This document shows positions 1 to 13,600 of a stretch of DNA of 64,000 nt, in pieces. The position numbers and the translations under genes were made by a program. The stretch spans positions 253,501 to 317,500 of the forward strand of contig JACVVK020000344.1 in NCBI GenBank assembly GCA_018292915.2, in the 5' to 3' direction. The DNA comes from Batillaria attramentaria. Lineage: Eukaryota > Mollusca > Gastropoda > Batillariidae. Under the pieces are notes generated by a model, which saw only the letters and a program-made list of their open reading frames with translations, was not told the origin of the DNA and ran no database searches. The stretch's first letter is position 1, and each line of letters opens with the position of its first letter.

Positions 1-421
1 TTTGAATAATGTGGACTACATCGATATAAAACTGTACATGTATTTTACATTACCCTTACAAGCGTTCTTTTTACTCTTTTAAAGTGTCCCTGAACACCCA
101 TTTCACTCACCCAAACTGTATAAGTTTTCTATAATATATTGTTAGAAGAGCCTAAATGCATACGCGCTGCAGTATTTGGCGGCGCAGAAAACGTTTTATC
201 GGGTTTCAAACACCAGTACATCGGTACCGCGTGGGCGCAGGCCTCGAAAAACCAGCATCGCTTACGCGCCCCTCGCGTGACGTCATCAGGGCATCGGCCG
301 CGCAGCGTTGCGAGAACAAAGGGCGATCGCGATGCGTGCAGCCAAGCGTGCCGCGTGCTAGTAGCTAAACACTTGAAAGAGCTCCGTGATAACAGACCAA
401 AAGTAGCATCGTTTCATTGCA

Positions 422-574
422 ATGGGAAAGATTTGCGCCGTGTTCGGTTATGCCGCAAATTCTGCAGGGAAAAGTGGTGTTAGCACTTTCGCTTTCCCGC
501 GGCAGAGACACTGACCGGAGAGAAGACGAGCGTGGATCAATTTTGTCAAAACTACCCGAAAGAATGTTGGCTGA
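422..574 (+). pseudogene. THAP zinc-finger exon, broken
   Basis: An ATG at 422 opens a reading frame with the spacing of a THAP (C2CH) DNA-binding domain: MGKICAVFG, then SGVSTFAFPR, then after an in-frame TGA at 512 the block ERRRAWINFVK with the conserved Trp. THAP domains sit at the N-terminus of P-element- and Kolobok-type transposases, where they bind the transposon ends. The second metal-binding Cys, expected in the motif CxVxGC, is Tyr here, and a stop falls where a codon such as Trp would continue the frame. The exon lies about 340 bp inside the left terminus of the element. It is dead as it stands. The remaining transposase was not recognised. Confidence 0.55.
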
Positions 575-747
575 ACCAAATCATAAACAAGCATCAGGGC
601 TACAACCGCCTCTTTCCGGCCAAGATATTTGCATGGGCAGTTGGAGGAGGATGACAGAACTGAACCAAATCATAAACAAGCATCAGGGCTACAACCACCT
701 CATGGGCAGCTGGAGGAGGATGGCAGAACTAAGGACTGGTTCACAGC
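572..747. repeat. imperfect ~88-bp tandem duplication
   Basis: The block starting TGAACCAAATCATAAACAAG occurs at 572 and again at 660, followed by the same GGAGGAGGAT(G/A)(A/G)CAGAAC tail. This is a two-copy duplication inside the transposon relic. It further breaks the reading frame downstream of the THAP exon. Confidence 0.75.
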
Positions 748-2152
748 AGGCTAGTATTTCCAGTCATGAAAATTGAAATAGAACTTGGAGAGATCCCCAA
801 ATGGAAATTTCTAAAGTTTGAGTCATACTACAAGTCACATGAGCTTCACATAATAAATATATGCAAATGTAAAGCTTTCAGTTCTAGATATTCTGCTGTT
901 AGTACTATTGTTGATAATTAGACTTACACAGTGTACAGCATGTACGGTTATTTAAAAACAAAAAAACAAACAAAAAACCTTGCTGAGTCATGGAAAGAAG
1001 ACATTCATTTTTTTTTCTACCCGCACTTTTGCAGACTTGGCTGAATTCCTGGCTATGAGCAGCATCCTTGACAAACCGCTTTCTCAGAAAAAGCACACCG
1101 ACGTTGTCCCCACTGCACCAATCATCAGCCCTGGAATCCTTCCCCCTCTTAATACTCAGGTTTTGCCCTAAACACACAGCATTTTCCTATTTGCTCACAC
1201 CCACTGTAAAGCCATATTACACATACTCATGATATCAAGAGTGAAAAAATCAAATACCTCTTTGGAAAATGTGGGTGTGGTCTTTCAACTTTGTGTCCTT
1301 CTGAGACAAGAGACACTTTCAAGAGTATGTTTAAATGTGATGTGGTTTCCCAGCCTCCCCCCCCCCCCCAAAAAAAAAACAAAAACAAAAAAAAAAGAGA
1401 GCGAGAGGAACTGCATTGTATATTTTGTTTGAATTGTCCTTTCAGTTTACTGTTCCAGACTGGTGAAGGAACTCTTTGCCCAATATTCTGCTGGCCCGGC
1501 ACTGATATATGAATCAATGCCAGACCGTTTCAAGAAGCCAGATCCACTGTCGGCTTTCCACTATCACCCAACATCTACAGAAGCCATGGCTACCTCTCCC
1601 AATAAGTTAGAGACTGAACTGTCACCAGTCATCCTGCTTGCTGTGATTGCCAGGAGTGCATACCTGCATTCCGAATAAATATGTCCCAGCAGATTTGGTG
1701 GTTCTCATGGAATTGTGTGTTTTTCATACATGTATAATATTTAACAAATGTAACACTGAAATTCAAAATTTACATAATTCAAAGTTCTTCTCATCTAGTT
1801 GGGAAGTGTGGTCAGGATCCTCTCACTCACTCTCATATTATCAATGATGAAGGAATGCATTCATGAGTATGTGTGTGTCATAAATACTGGGTTTAGAATT
1901 TGCGACAAATCTAGTTTCCCAGGTAAATTTTCAGTTTTTTGTTGTTGGTTTTTTTTTTTTTACTGCGAAGAAAGATAGCAGTGAGGTAAACAGGCACAAT
2001 CCACAAATACATGTAGGTCTGCAGCAGTGTACACCACCATTCATGCCCAGTGTGCAAAGCATGCAAATATCTTACTTGAATAAGAAATGTCCCAAACACT
2101 AAAGATTTTCAAATCACATTTATTTTGTGTACATTCATCACAAGGTGGGGTA

Positions 2153-3829
2153 CTAAAAACCCTGAAAGTTTTCGCTTTGGAAGGCCTCCCTGATGGCCTT
2201 CAGGGCACAGGATGGGACTGGCACCCGAATTGTCCGGCCCAATACTCCATGGCAACATGTATCGATACTTCCTGAAACGAAATAAGAACCTGATACAATT
2301 CACACTCAACCACCTGTGGTTCACTTCCAGGATTGAATGAACCATGTGGCATGACAATAACAGTTCATTAATTTCATGATCCGAAGATTTTAAAGAAATG
2401 GGCCTTTAAACTAATAATATGGAACGATTTGACACTTGAGCTCCTGAGCCCTTCACTCTAATGATGTTGTTGTGGATGGGTCAATTCATGAATTTGAGAA
2501 TTATTCTGAAAGGTCATTGTCATTAACTCACTCTTTTTGTGACTTATCCATGGTGCCTTGTTCCTGCTTGTATTGGTAGTAAGCTGTCTCCATGACATCA
2601 GGCTGCAGGCAAACATGGAAAAAATCCAAGGAGCTCAGTAATGCAGGCCTCAGTCCCAGTCCCTTGTGACCTGTAATAATAAGGTTTTGTAAACATGTAT
2701 GTATGTCACAAACTTTTCAGGAATTACATACTACATGGCAGTAAAATATACACCAGGGTGGGGCTAAATGCTTAGCGTGAATAGATTTGCTAAGTGGTTT
2801 GATAAGCACAATGTACAGGTTTCCTGACAGGTCCCTCAAAAATGATGAAATATTTACTCATAAGTAACACTGTGGCACTGCCTAGTATTGGGAAGTAGAT
2901 GACATGCACATGCTAATCCTCAAATAAAATAACAAATGCCCCTCCACAACTACCTAAATGCAGTGAATGAAACCAACCTTTACCTAGACCATTCCTTTGG
3001 ATAGGTCAACCTTGCAGGGAAGCCAGACAGGCCCATAAAACATATTTTATCCAATTCTTAGCACAGTAGTGCCGTACAAAGTAATCTGTATGTTTTATCA
3101 CTATTACCTCTGAAACTAACACGAGAAACTCTGCACACACCCCCCCCCCCCCCCTCCTGTGCCCATGTCAGTATCATATTGAATCTGCCAAATTCTAACG
3201 TACGAAACAATTACATTCAATGATTCATCACCTCAACATGACATGTTAGAGTGTACTGATTGTGAGCTCTGAGCACATTAAATCTATATCAATGCAGTGG
3301 CACTGTAACATAAAACAACTGCCATGTTGTACCTCTGTTTCTTCTGCCTCGTCCCAAATGCGAGGCAATTCGCAAAACTTTTTCTCCCTCTATGGTCCAT
3401 ACCCTGCAGTGTAGACAGGCACACCTGTGAACAGAAAGGAATGCAAATCAGGTGGTCTTTACTTTATTACTAAAGTCTTATGCGCTCGTCGCGAGTGATA
3501 GCAAAATAGCTCTTGAGATGAGCAGATCGCAGTGGTTGAACATAGTCTAACAGTTTTCACAACTGCCATTTTAGTGAAGACTGATGATACATTCTGAACG
3601 AAAGTCGGTCAAAACAACACATGTTCGGAAGAGGGGCGAAGGGGGGTGAACAGGCTAGGTAAAACGAAACACTGATCGATCCAAAGTACTCACCAGTCGG
3701 CCGTTTCGGACAAGGAACCTCCTACAATCGGTTCGTCGCTTTATCCTCAACTGCTTCGAGCGCACGATGTCTTTGTGGCTCGAATTGATACGGCAGAGCG
3801 ATTCTGCTACTTGCGTCCGCGTCGGCCAT
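2153..3829 (-). pseudogene. P2X7 C-terminal-domain-like gene, broken
   Basis: Four candidate exons on - can be read with GT-AG borders: 3829-3694, 3424-3333 (weakest), 2670-2532 and 2271-2153. Exon 1 opens MADADASSRI then PYQFEP, the N-terminal signature of the many invertebrate proteins annotated as P2X purinoceptor 7-like. Exon 3 carries CLQPDVMETAYYQYKQEQG and exon 4 carries KYRYM followed, after a frame change, by VPSCALKAIREAF and GF. These match the order of blocks in the cysteine-rich domain shared with the P2X7 cytoplasmic tail. The lesions are a stop at codon 36 of exon 1, a frameshift within exon 3 upstream of the CLQPDV block, and one in exon 4. No P2X channel segment is present. 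The gene starts about 220 bp inside the right terminus of the TTAA element, so it is probably transposon cargo. Assignment is by eye. Confidence 0.5.
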
Positions 3830-4052
3830 TGCTGTGTAACCCTGATGACGTCATCATCAGCTTCAGCTGTTTCCGCCGCGTGCTCAGCCTTTTGCGCGAA
3901 CCCCGGCGCGTGTCGTCTGCTACAGCGGTGCATTAAGGCGGATTAACGGCTTCATGTGCGGGTTTCGAACATGCAAAGAACGGCATTGGACTAAGAAATA
4001 GCCAACCTTTCCGCCGTAAAATTTTCAAAATGGGGGTTCAGGGACACTTTAA

Positions 4053-4146
4053 TCTTTGAGACAAACCGTATGCAGGAAATTTGAACATGGACGAATGACA
4101 AAATTGAACTGGATTGGACTTGACTGAACTAAACTAACCTGAACTG

Positions 4147-4189
<43 letters not shown>

Positions 4190-5380
4190 ACGCACGCACG
4201 CACATCGAGTTGCGTGTTCTTCAGTTTTCCTTCCCTTCGCCTTCAACAGTGAGACAAGGGACACAACTTCTTTCATGGGCATTATATATGACATTGGCCT
4301 TATCAGTATTTCTTCCCTTTGTAAGCGAATCTGAGATGTAAAGGTGTTTACTCAATCAATCAGTCAATGAATAAATCAATCCATCAATCAGCCCATCAAT
4401 CAGTCAATCAATCAATCAATCAACCTCCCAAACAATCATACCGCTGGGAGCAGCTCTTAACAGAGTCGGTTTGATATTGCCTGGTCGGTTTGTTTGAGCG
4501 GAAATTGAAAAATAAATCCACAACTCAGCACAAGCACCCAAAAAAAGTGGCCAAGTCGATCTCTACAAAATACGAGATGAAAAGAATAGGCGACAGCATA
4601 GTTGACGAGATAATCAAATCATCTTCTCTACGGGGTCATCCGTGTGTACACACCATTACCAAACTCCACATCTGGACGAACAGTTTTTGTTTTTCTTTTC
4701 TTTTCTTTTAAGACAGAAATCAGACAGGAAAAAAAAAGCAACTGCTGTATCGATCATTACTAAATACAAAACGAGGAGACTAGGCGACAAGAACATCGAC
4801 AAGATAATCAGATTATCAGTTAACTGATTCTGTCCCGGGTACCGACGTGTCACCCGGGTACCGTCAAACCGTTTCTTCTCATTTGGTCTGTGTTTTCGTT
4901 AAACTGCTGCATTCTCAGTAGCCTGCTAGATTTTGCTGGGAAGCTTTAGCCTGTTTACACTTCCGCTGACCGCATGGGCCGCCGTTTGAAAATTGTCTTT
5001 GTCATTTGGAAGTTTTAAAGCAGCCTTTTTCTTGGAGGTGGGCAGAAGTGTGTTGTGTGGAGTGTGTGGAGACCGCTGTTCTGTTCTTTTATAAACGTTT
5101 GTGTTTGTTTTATGGACTTTACTGGCTTGAAATATTTGCTGCCATGAATGTGGCTACATTTTCTTCGTTTTTGTCCTGCATGGTTCTTGCATGTGTGTTT
5201 TACGTTGCTGGTGTTTGTGTGTGTGTGCGAAAAATTCATTTTTTTAAAAAAACTAACTGCTGAAATAAACAAACACACACATATACACAAAATCAAATTA
5301 AAAACACAGTAAAGGGGTGAGTGGGTGTTTGGGGGGGGGGGTTTAACGTCCTTTTCCACCACATACGGGTGATATCAAAG
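4053..5380. other. non-coding interval with simple repeats
   Basis: It contains a (CA)n to (CGCA)n tract (4148-4204), an (AATC)n stretch (4348-4424) that looks like a retroposon tail, and two diverged copies of a ~196-bp unit around 4540-4620 and 4735-4822. No gene was recognised. The 3' end (about 5332-5392, - strand) is a fragment of SINE family 1. Confidence 0.6.
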
Positions 5381-5382
5381 AC

Positions 5383-5790
5383 GGGCAACACGACGTGTCC
5401 TGGTACACGACGTAGCATGCTACACGACCCACCATTTTACACGACGTATTACGTTGCACACGACGTACCATGCGCTACGACGTATCATATATGGTACACG
5501 ACGTATCGTGGTACACGACGTATCCTGGTACACGACCCACCATGTTACACGACGTAACAAGTGGCACACGACGTACCATCCGCCACGACGTATCATATAA
5601 TAATGGTACACGACGTATCGTGGTACACGACGTAACATATGTTCACGACATATCATAGTACTCGGCGTATCATGTATGGTACACGACGTATCATGGTACA
5701 TGGTATTACGGTACAGTTATTACGGTACACGACGTATCATAATTATATGGTACACGACGTATCACGGTACACGACGTAACCAATCGTCAA
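5383..5790. repeat. ~17-bp minisatellite array (GGTACACGACGTATCAT-type)
   Basis: The array consists of degenerate copies of a unit close to TGGTACACGACGTATCA, with variants such as GACGTAACA and occasional insertions. It begins directly after a SINE family 1 fragment. Long open frames across it on both strands (rich in VHDVSWYTT-like peptides) are by-products of the repeat. Confidence 0.85.
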
Positions 5791-6112
5791 AACTGTACGA
5801 ACTACACGAGCAACTTTCGCCATTGTATCGTGGGGGAGGGGGGGAGGAGACGGTAACAATGCAATGGTCAATACCGCCACTGCTCACACGCGATTTTAAA
5901 ATTCGCGTACCAGGTTGGTCGCGACCTAGTCATGATGTCCCCCTCCTGTAATGGAAGTTGTGACTTCCCCGATCACTCATGGGTTACCCGAGTGGAGGGG
6001 ACGTACCTTGTCGCCAAAGCTAGTGACTGGTTATGACAATGGCTATCTTAGATTTAGTTAGTTGGTGTTGTTCTATATAATTTCTCACACAATAATAACG
6101 TCTGTTTTCCAG

Positions 6113-7493
6113 ATGCATAGACCAGCCGGTCGTCTGTATCAGATTAGAAACCCGAGAATGTCTGGAAGGGGCTTTGAAGCGGTGAGGCAGAAGTCTGCAT
6201 TGTTGGTTTCTTAGCTTGTTAGTTTGAGAGAAAGAGAGAGAGAAAGGGGTGGGGGGTGGGGGGGGGCTGTGGCAAGTTGGGGGGGGGGGGTCGGAGCGAG
6301 AGAGAGAGAGAGAGTTGTTCAAAGTCATGGGTGGTTGGTTTATGCATAGTGCTGTGTCATCATTTCCCAAGTATTGTTTGCATTTTCATACATGTATCAT
6401 TTCAGTCATTTTATTCGTATTACGTGCGTGTGATTGTGTGCGCGTCTGGCTCATGTATCTACTGTATCTACTTGTCCATGTTGTATTGTCTTATCCGAGC
6501 AGACTCTGCAATTCCCCCCCCCCCCCCCCCCCACCGAGGGATAAATAAAGCTCATCTTATCTCAGCTCATCTCATCTTTTCTTATTGGTTGGTTGGTTGG
6601 TTGGTTGGTTGGTTGGTTGGTTGGTTGGTTGGTTGGTTGGTTGGTTGGTCAGTTGGCTGGTTGGTTGGCTGGTTGGTTGGTTGTTGGTTAGTCAGTCAAC
6701 TGGCTGGTTGGTTGGTTGGCAAGTTGACAGGTTGGTTGGCTGTCTTGCTGGTTGGTTGGCTGGTTGGTTGGTTTGCTGGCTGGTTGGCTGGCTGGCGTGT
6801 TGGTTGGTTGGTTGGTTGGTTGGTTGGTTGGTTGGTTGGTTGGTTTGGTGGGTGAGTGGTTGGCTGGTTGGTTGGTTGGTTGGTTTGCTGGCTGGCTGGC
6901 GGGGCGGTTGGTTGACTGGTTGGTTGGTTAGTTTTGGTTGACCGGTTATTCTTCTAGTTCCATTTGAAACAATATTAAAATACAAATCTGATACTGCTGA
7001 TTTTCACATTACAGACATTTCAGCTGTGTGATACGTTTGCTTGTTTTTCTTTTCGTCAACAGATGCTTCTTTTTCTCTCACGACTTCAGTCCGGCTCCAT
7101 CGGTTTTGACGTGTATGGTCTTTTTACCATCGACATGTCCGCCATTCTCATGGTAAGGGGAAAAATCGATGTGTGTGATTTGGGGTATGGGTACATCGTC
7201 AGTAACATTTCCTAAACTACCGCACTAACAATCTCACGTCCATCTTTCGAAGAAGACTATGCTGTGGCAGATGGCGTGGACAACAAATATCGCCGCACGC
7301 ACCAGTGTGAATAGCAGGGTGAATTTTTGCACGTAAAGTCAGGCTTAGCAGCTGCAGGCTTGCATTGCTTTTGTGCTCAAGCCCTGTGGTGACTTGAGCG
7401 TCTCAGTAGAGACGGATGTAATATATATGTGTGCCGAGGAACAGCTCCTGTACCATATCGTGCCATTCGTTTATTTAATTTCATTTTAATTGT

Positions 7494-7524
<31 letters not shown>

Positions 7525-7998
7525 CGTGCGTGCGTGCGTGTGCGTGTGTGTGTGCATTTTGTTTTTCTTTCTTTCTTTCTTCCTTCCTTTCTTTCTTTCT
7601 TTTTGTATTGGGGGATTGCTGTCGTCGTTGTTGTAGCGTTACTACGTTCTATTATTGCTGTTGTTGTTTGTTTGTTTGTTTGTTTGTTTGTTTGTTTGTT
7701 TGTTTGTTTGTTTGTTTGTTTGTTTGTTTTTCTTTTTCTTTCCTCCGAAAGTCTCAGCACGTAATTCTCCTTTACTGTTTACTTTGCTGGATCTGCTTGA
7801 CGCATCATCTACCTAACGCATCTCGTATTTTAACGCATGTAATCAATGTGTCACCAGATCTGCGGCACTCTGCTGACCTACGCCGTCATCATCGTACAGT
7901 TCCAGCCCCTCACCGCCACCCTAGTCACTACTCCTCTCCCCGTGTCTACGACCCCCACCCACACCCTCTCCTCCGCCGTCTTCACTGCAGAGGAATAA
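6113..7998 (+). CDS. gustatory-receptor-like gene E, 3' exons only (partial or pseudogene)
   Basis: Three exons on + match exons 2-4 of the - strand receptor genes in length, phase and sequence. They are 6113-6181 (69 nt, [10 protein letters not shown] to GRGFEA), 7063-7152 (90 nt, [20 protein letters not shown] to AILM) and 7858-7998 (141 nt, [16 protein letters not shown] to a TAA stop). All borders are AG/GT and all introns phase 0. The last exon holds the TM7 motif TYAVIIVQF of insect gustatory receptors and related GRL proteins. No exon for TM1-TM6 is visible in the 6.1 kb upstream; that space holds a transposon relic and arrays. Either the 5' exon lies before the window, or this is an inverted 3' duplicate cut off from its start. 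The small exons have no stops, so decay is recent if it is dead. Confidence 0.6.
6541..6580 (+). mobile_element. LINE-type 3' tail
   Basis: The sequence GATAAATAAAGCTCATCTTA followed by degenerate CTCAT repeats looks like the 3' terminus of a non-LTR retrotransposon. It sits in the first visible intron of gene E and runs into a (TTGG)n array. Confidence 0.4.
6585..6950. repeat. (TTGG)n microsatellite
   Basis: It starts as a nearly pure TTGG tract and becomes degenerate (TTGGC, TTTGC variants) over about 360 bp. It lies in the intron between exons 2 and 3 of receptor gene E and produces spurious open frames in several registers. Confidence 0.95.
7490..7735. repeat. compound microsatellite (GT)n, (CTTT)n, (TTTG)n
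   Basis: It comprises a GT tract with a G run (7490-7555), CTTT/CTTC repeats (7564-7605) and a long (TTTG)n (about 7665-7731). All lie in the last intron of gene E. Confidence 0.95.
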
Positions 7999-7999
7999 G

Positions 8000-9349
<1,350 letters not shown>

Positions 9350-9350
<1 letters not shown>

Positions 9351-9495
9351 GCGTGAAGACGTCATATGGTGCTTTTATTGAAAGTAAATTACACGGCTGC
9401 TTGTGGCGTCACATGGCGCTTTCAATGAAAGTAAATTACATGGCTGCAGTTTGACGTCACATGTAAACTGACACGACTGGCTGATGACGTCACAT
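9350..9495 (-). repeat. ~60-bp degenerate tandem repeat spanning the stop of gene A
   Basis: Read on -, the blocks AAAGCGCCATGTGACGTCA, then a spacer, then TTTACTTTCATTGAAAGCGCC recur about three times. The first unit contains the gene A stop codon, since the TGA is the start of TGACGTCA. Gene B has the same arrangement at 15230-15310. An AATAAA on - (9379-9374) within the repeat could serve as the gene A polyadenylation signal. Confidence 0.6.
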
Positions 9496-10602
9496 GGCGC
9501 TTTGATTCAAATTGAGCGAAGTGACGGTGGACAGCAACAGGCTGGTGGACTGGTTCCTGACCTCTGTGTGTGGGTGTGTCTGGGTGTTCCCCGCACCCGG
9601 CTTCGGCTGGATCTGAACGATGACCACAGCGTAGGTTAGGATCGTCCCGCACAGCTGAACAAGGACAACAGACCAGATCCGACTCGAGAATGCACAGTGG
9701 CCCTTACACTAATTTACTATAATTTGTTTCGCTCGATTTTTCTTGATAAGTATATTCTGCACACACTGAATGCGTTCTTTTTCTTTCCATTTCTAACAAG
9801 GGTGGGTGGGTGTTTGGAGGTTTAACGTCCTTTTCCACCATATATGGGTGATATCAAAGACGGGGCAACGATGAAGAAGCCAGCACAAAATATTTGGCCC
9901 CAGCCGGGACACGAACTCACGACCCGAGCATTAGAAGTCCAACGCGCTACCATTCGACCACCCCGGCTCTTTTTTCTGACAAGGAAGCAGCGAAATACGG
10001 CAGAACAGATAATAAGGTAAAATAATGTTAGGAAGAAAGGACAAAAATTACCATCAAGATAGTTGAAGGATCCACTGTAAACAGCTGGTACACGTTAAAT
10101 CCAATCGGTGTACCTTGCAGTCTGGACAAGAACGCAGCAACCTGGAAAGAAGAAGAGAGAAAAAATGAGTCATCCAGAAATTAAAGAAGATAGTTTACTT
10201 CAAGGAACATTTTCTGCGCAAACCACACCAGTCAAACAACAGAACCTCAATCATTATTTTCAACACAGCACATTTATATCATTTAATGTGGCATAATACT
10301 TCTACTACTGCTGCTATTACTAGGTCTAATAAGAATAATAATAAATCGTACCTAGGTACTGTACGTGTTTCGAATCATTTTCAACACAGCACATTTTCTA
10401 TCAGTACGGGCACTGTATGATACTTCTACTACTGCTACTACAACAACGTCTAATAATAATAATAATAATGATAAATCGTACCTAGGTACTGTGCATGTTT
10501 CATTTTTCGTGTTTCGTGTATTGAATCATTTTCAATACAGCACACTTTATCAATACGGGCACTGTATTATACAATCTGTTACTGCTGCTACTACTAGGTA
10601 TC

Positions 10603-10635
<33 letters not shown>

Positions 10636-13600
10636 CGTACCTAGGTACTGTACGTGTTTCGAATCATTTTCAACACAGCACATTTTATATCAGTACGGGC
10701 ACTGTATGATACTTCTACTACTGCTGCTACAACAACGACTAATAATGATAATAATAATGATAAATCGTACCTAGGTACTGTGCATGTTTCATTTTTCGTG
10801 TTTCGTGTATTGAATCATTTTCAATACAGCACACTTTATATCAATACGGGCACTGTATTATACAATCTGTTACTGCTGCTACTACTAGGTATCATAATAA
10901 TAATAATAATAATAATAAATCGTACCTAGGTACTGTACGTGTTTCGAATCATTTTCAATACAGCACACTTTATATCAGTACGGGCACTGTATGATACTTC
11001 TACTACTGCTACTACAACAACGTCTAATAATAATAATAATAATAATAATAAATCGTACCTAGGTACTGTGCATGTTTCATTTTTCGTGTTTCGTGTATTG
11101 AATCATTTTCAATACAGCACACTTTATATCAATACGGGCACTGTATTATACAATCTGTTACTGCTGCTACTACTAGGTATCATAATAATAATAATAATAA
11201 TAATAATAAATCGTACCTAGGTACTGTACGTGTTTCGAATCATTTTCAACACAGCACACTTTATATCAGTACGGGCACTGTATGATACTTCTACTACTGC
11301 TACTACAACAACGTCTAATAATAATAATAATAATTCGTACCTAGGCCCTCGTACGTGTTTCGACCTGCTGGCACAATCAACGCGAGACACCAGAGAGACT
11401 ACATACTGTACATAATCTCTCTGGAGACACTGATTTAAATTACTCTCACCCTGTGAATCAAGCGCATTCACAGTAAATTAACACCATCTGGATGTCTTCA
11501 AATTAACATTGTGTGCCTTCAACACGTTTTGAGGCTGAGAGAGAGAGAGCAGTATTGTTGTGAACTGTACCTACCACTTCTGATCCTTTTCCAGTTGATT
11601 TCACGATGTTCAGTTTGGACAAAAGACTCGCAGGCTCGTGCATCTAAACAGTGAAAACATCTGTTACTGTTCTTTAAATTCTATTTGTTGAATACTTCAC
11701 TTTATTCTACAACGATATCCGTGTTAATAAAGAGTGCTTCTACAAAAATGAAAATTATACAACAATTATTATATATTGCAACGGAAAGAAGTAAACGATT
11801 ACACCGGTGTAACATGTCAGTGAAAGTTCCATCAGCTGCATTGACCGGGGCCGAGCGCTTTTTTGCGCTTAGAACTGTTACTAACACCGGCCCCCGTAGT
11901 GTAGTGGTTAGCACTTCGGACGATGGACCGGCAGACCCGGGTTCGAGTCCCAGCCAAGGCAAGCGGGATTTTTCCTACCTAGGTCGGCTCCTACCCGGAG
12001 CGGGTGTGCTATGGGCCCAATGGGGAGGCTGTTGCCACACAGCCGAGCTTCACCCACTTCACGGGTGCGACTTTGGGGGTGCTTCCCTTGGTATGACACG
12101 TCTTATGATGTGGATGGTTACACGGCCGGCACCACAGGTGCCGTAGTTCCCGGGCCTGGTTAATGCCGGGATATTTATGACAGGAAGCGTGGAATGCGGC
12201 CCTGTCCCGCAGTCCCAAACCATACGGACCTCCATAGCATCACCTTACCATCATCCTCATCTCCATCATCATGCATAATAAAAATTACCCCAACTTCCGA
12301 GCCCTCCGTGGATTCCACTCATTACCAGGGAGGAACACCACTGGAGCCGGCAAAGAGTTGTGGCAGCAGAATAAAAAAACACCTGTTACATGTACTAACT
12401 GATAGGTAATAGCGCTATATAAGTACTGTCATTATTATTATTATTATTATTATCACCATTTTAATAGCGCTATATATAAGTACTGTCATTATTATTATTT
12501 TTATCATCATCATTTTCGCGTACGCATAAGTTTACCAAAAGGGGGTGAGGGTGGGGTGTCTGGGAGTTTAAGGTCCTTTTCCATCACGTATGTGTGATAT
12601 CAAAGACGGGACAACGAGTAAAAGGCCAGCACAAATATTCGGCCCCATCCGGGGTTCGAACTCACGACCCGAGCATTGAGATCCAACGTTCTACCATTCG
12701 GCTATCCCGGCTTCCCAGAAGGAGTTGAAGCGTGAGTTCGACCCCACGAACAGCTTGATAAATGATACCGAAATTTCCCTGGCTTTCCTCCCCTAGCAGG
12801 CCAAATATTTGTGCTTGCTTTTTCATCGTTGTCTTTGATATCACCCGTATGTGGCGGAATAGGACGTTAAACCCCAAACACCCACCTACCCTTCCTCCCC
12901 TAGCAATATCGAAGAATTAATGGGAAGATGTGCGACGCGCTTGCTCCGTGGGGGGAAAAAAACCCGAATTTCCGAAAGGGGGAAATAAAGATATTAAAAG
13001 ACAACAATTTCCATTCACCTACCTTAAGATTCAGCGCCACACCAGTCAGTGTCATCACAGTGAGATAAAAAACAAGAATCACAAATAATACTGCCATGTC
13101 AGCAAACTCCTCCTCACTCAACTGCTTGTAGACAAAGCCATGAATGACGAACAATATACACGGAACCCCTGACCCAAAGTACGCGGCAATGATGTGACGT
13201 AGACAATTGTTGGCCTTGACGATGAGGTCACAAATCTCCGCGTGACGTAACCGGAAGTACTCCAACCTCTCAGGATTTTCCAGCAGGGTTGCTTTCTCCT
13301 GCTTTCTCAAGCATTCAGCTATGTCTTTCGCTTCTACCATCAGGATGCGCCAGACGGCAAGATATATCAGAAATCCAGTTCCAAACACACCAGAGGAAAA
13401 ATGTTGTGTTACACTGACAAACGCTGGCTCACAGGTCACGAAAGAAAGATGAGAGTGAAAAGACCGATTGTGACGGCAATCAGGCGTTAAGTCTGCGCCC
13501 TTTATAACATTTTCTATCAACGCGACCTGGCTAAAGACGAGCATAAAAAAGGAATAGATTCCTATGCCCAAAACGAAGAGGTACCTCACCTCCTCTCGCG

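Larger units (their letters stand above)
83..4048. mobile_element. TTAA-flanked TIR DNA transposon relic (Kolobok-like)
   Basis: The left end begins AGTGTCCCTGAACACCC and the right end, read on the other strand, begins AGTGTCCCTGAACCCCC. About 21 of the first 22 bases match as terminal inverted repeats. Both ends are flanked by TTAA (79-82 and 4049-4052), the expected target-site duplication, giving a 3966-bp element. Inside are a broken THAP-domain exon on + near the left end and a broken P2X7-C-terminal-like gene on - starting near the right end. TTAA duplications are known for piggyBac and Kolobok elements. A THAP domain and non-CCC termini favour Kolobok, but I see no intact catalytic domain, so the superfamily is inference. 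The stretch 1000-1850 has short open segments on + that I cannot assign. Confidence 0.7.

Noticed and set aside
6256..6941. Trp-Leu-Val-Gly repeat 'protein' of up to 199 residues
   Set aside because: It is produced by the (TTGG)n microsatellite in an intron of gene E and is open in several frames.
9422..9652. Conserved open frame MRDDPNLRCGHRSDPAEAGC and its counterparts at 15082 and 23477
   Set aside because: It is a shifted frame of the last exon of receptor genes A, B and C. The true frame gives CGTILTYAVVI and the TM7 motif.
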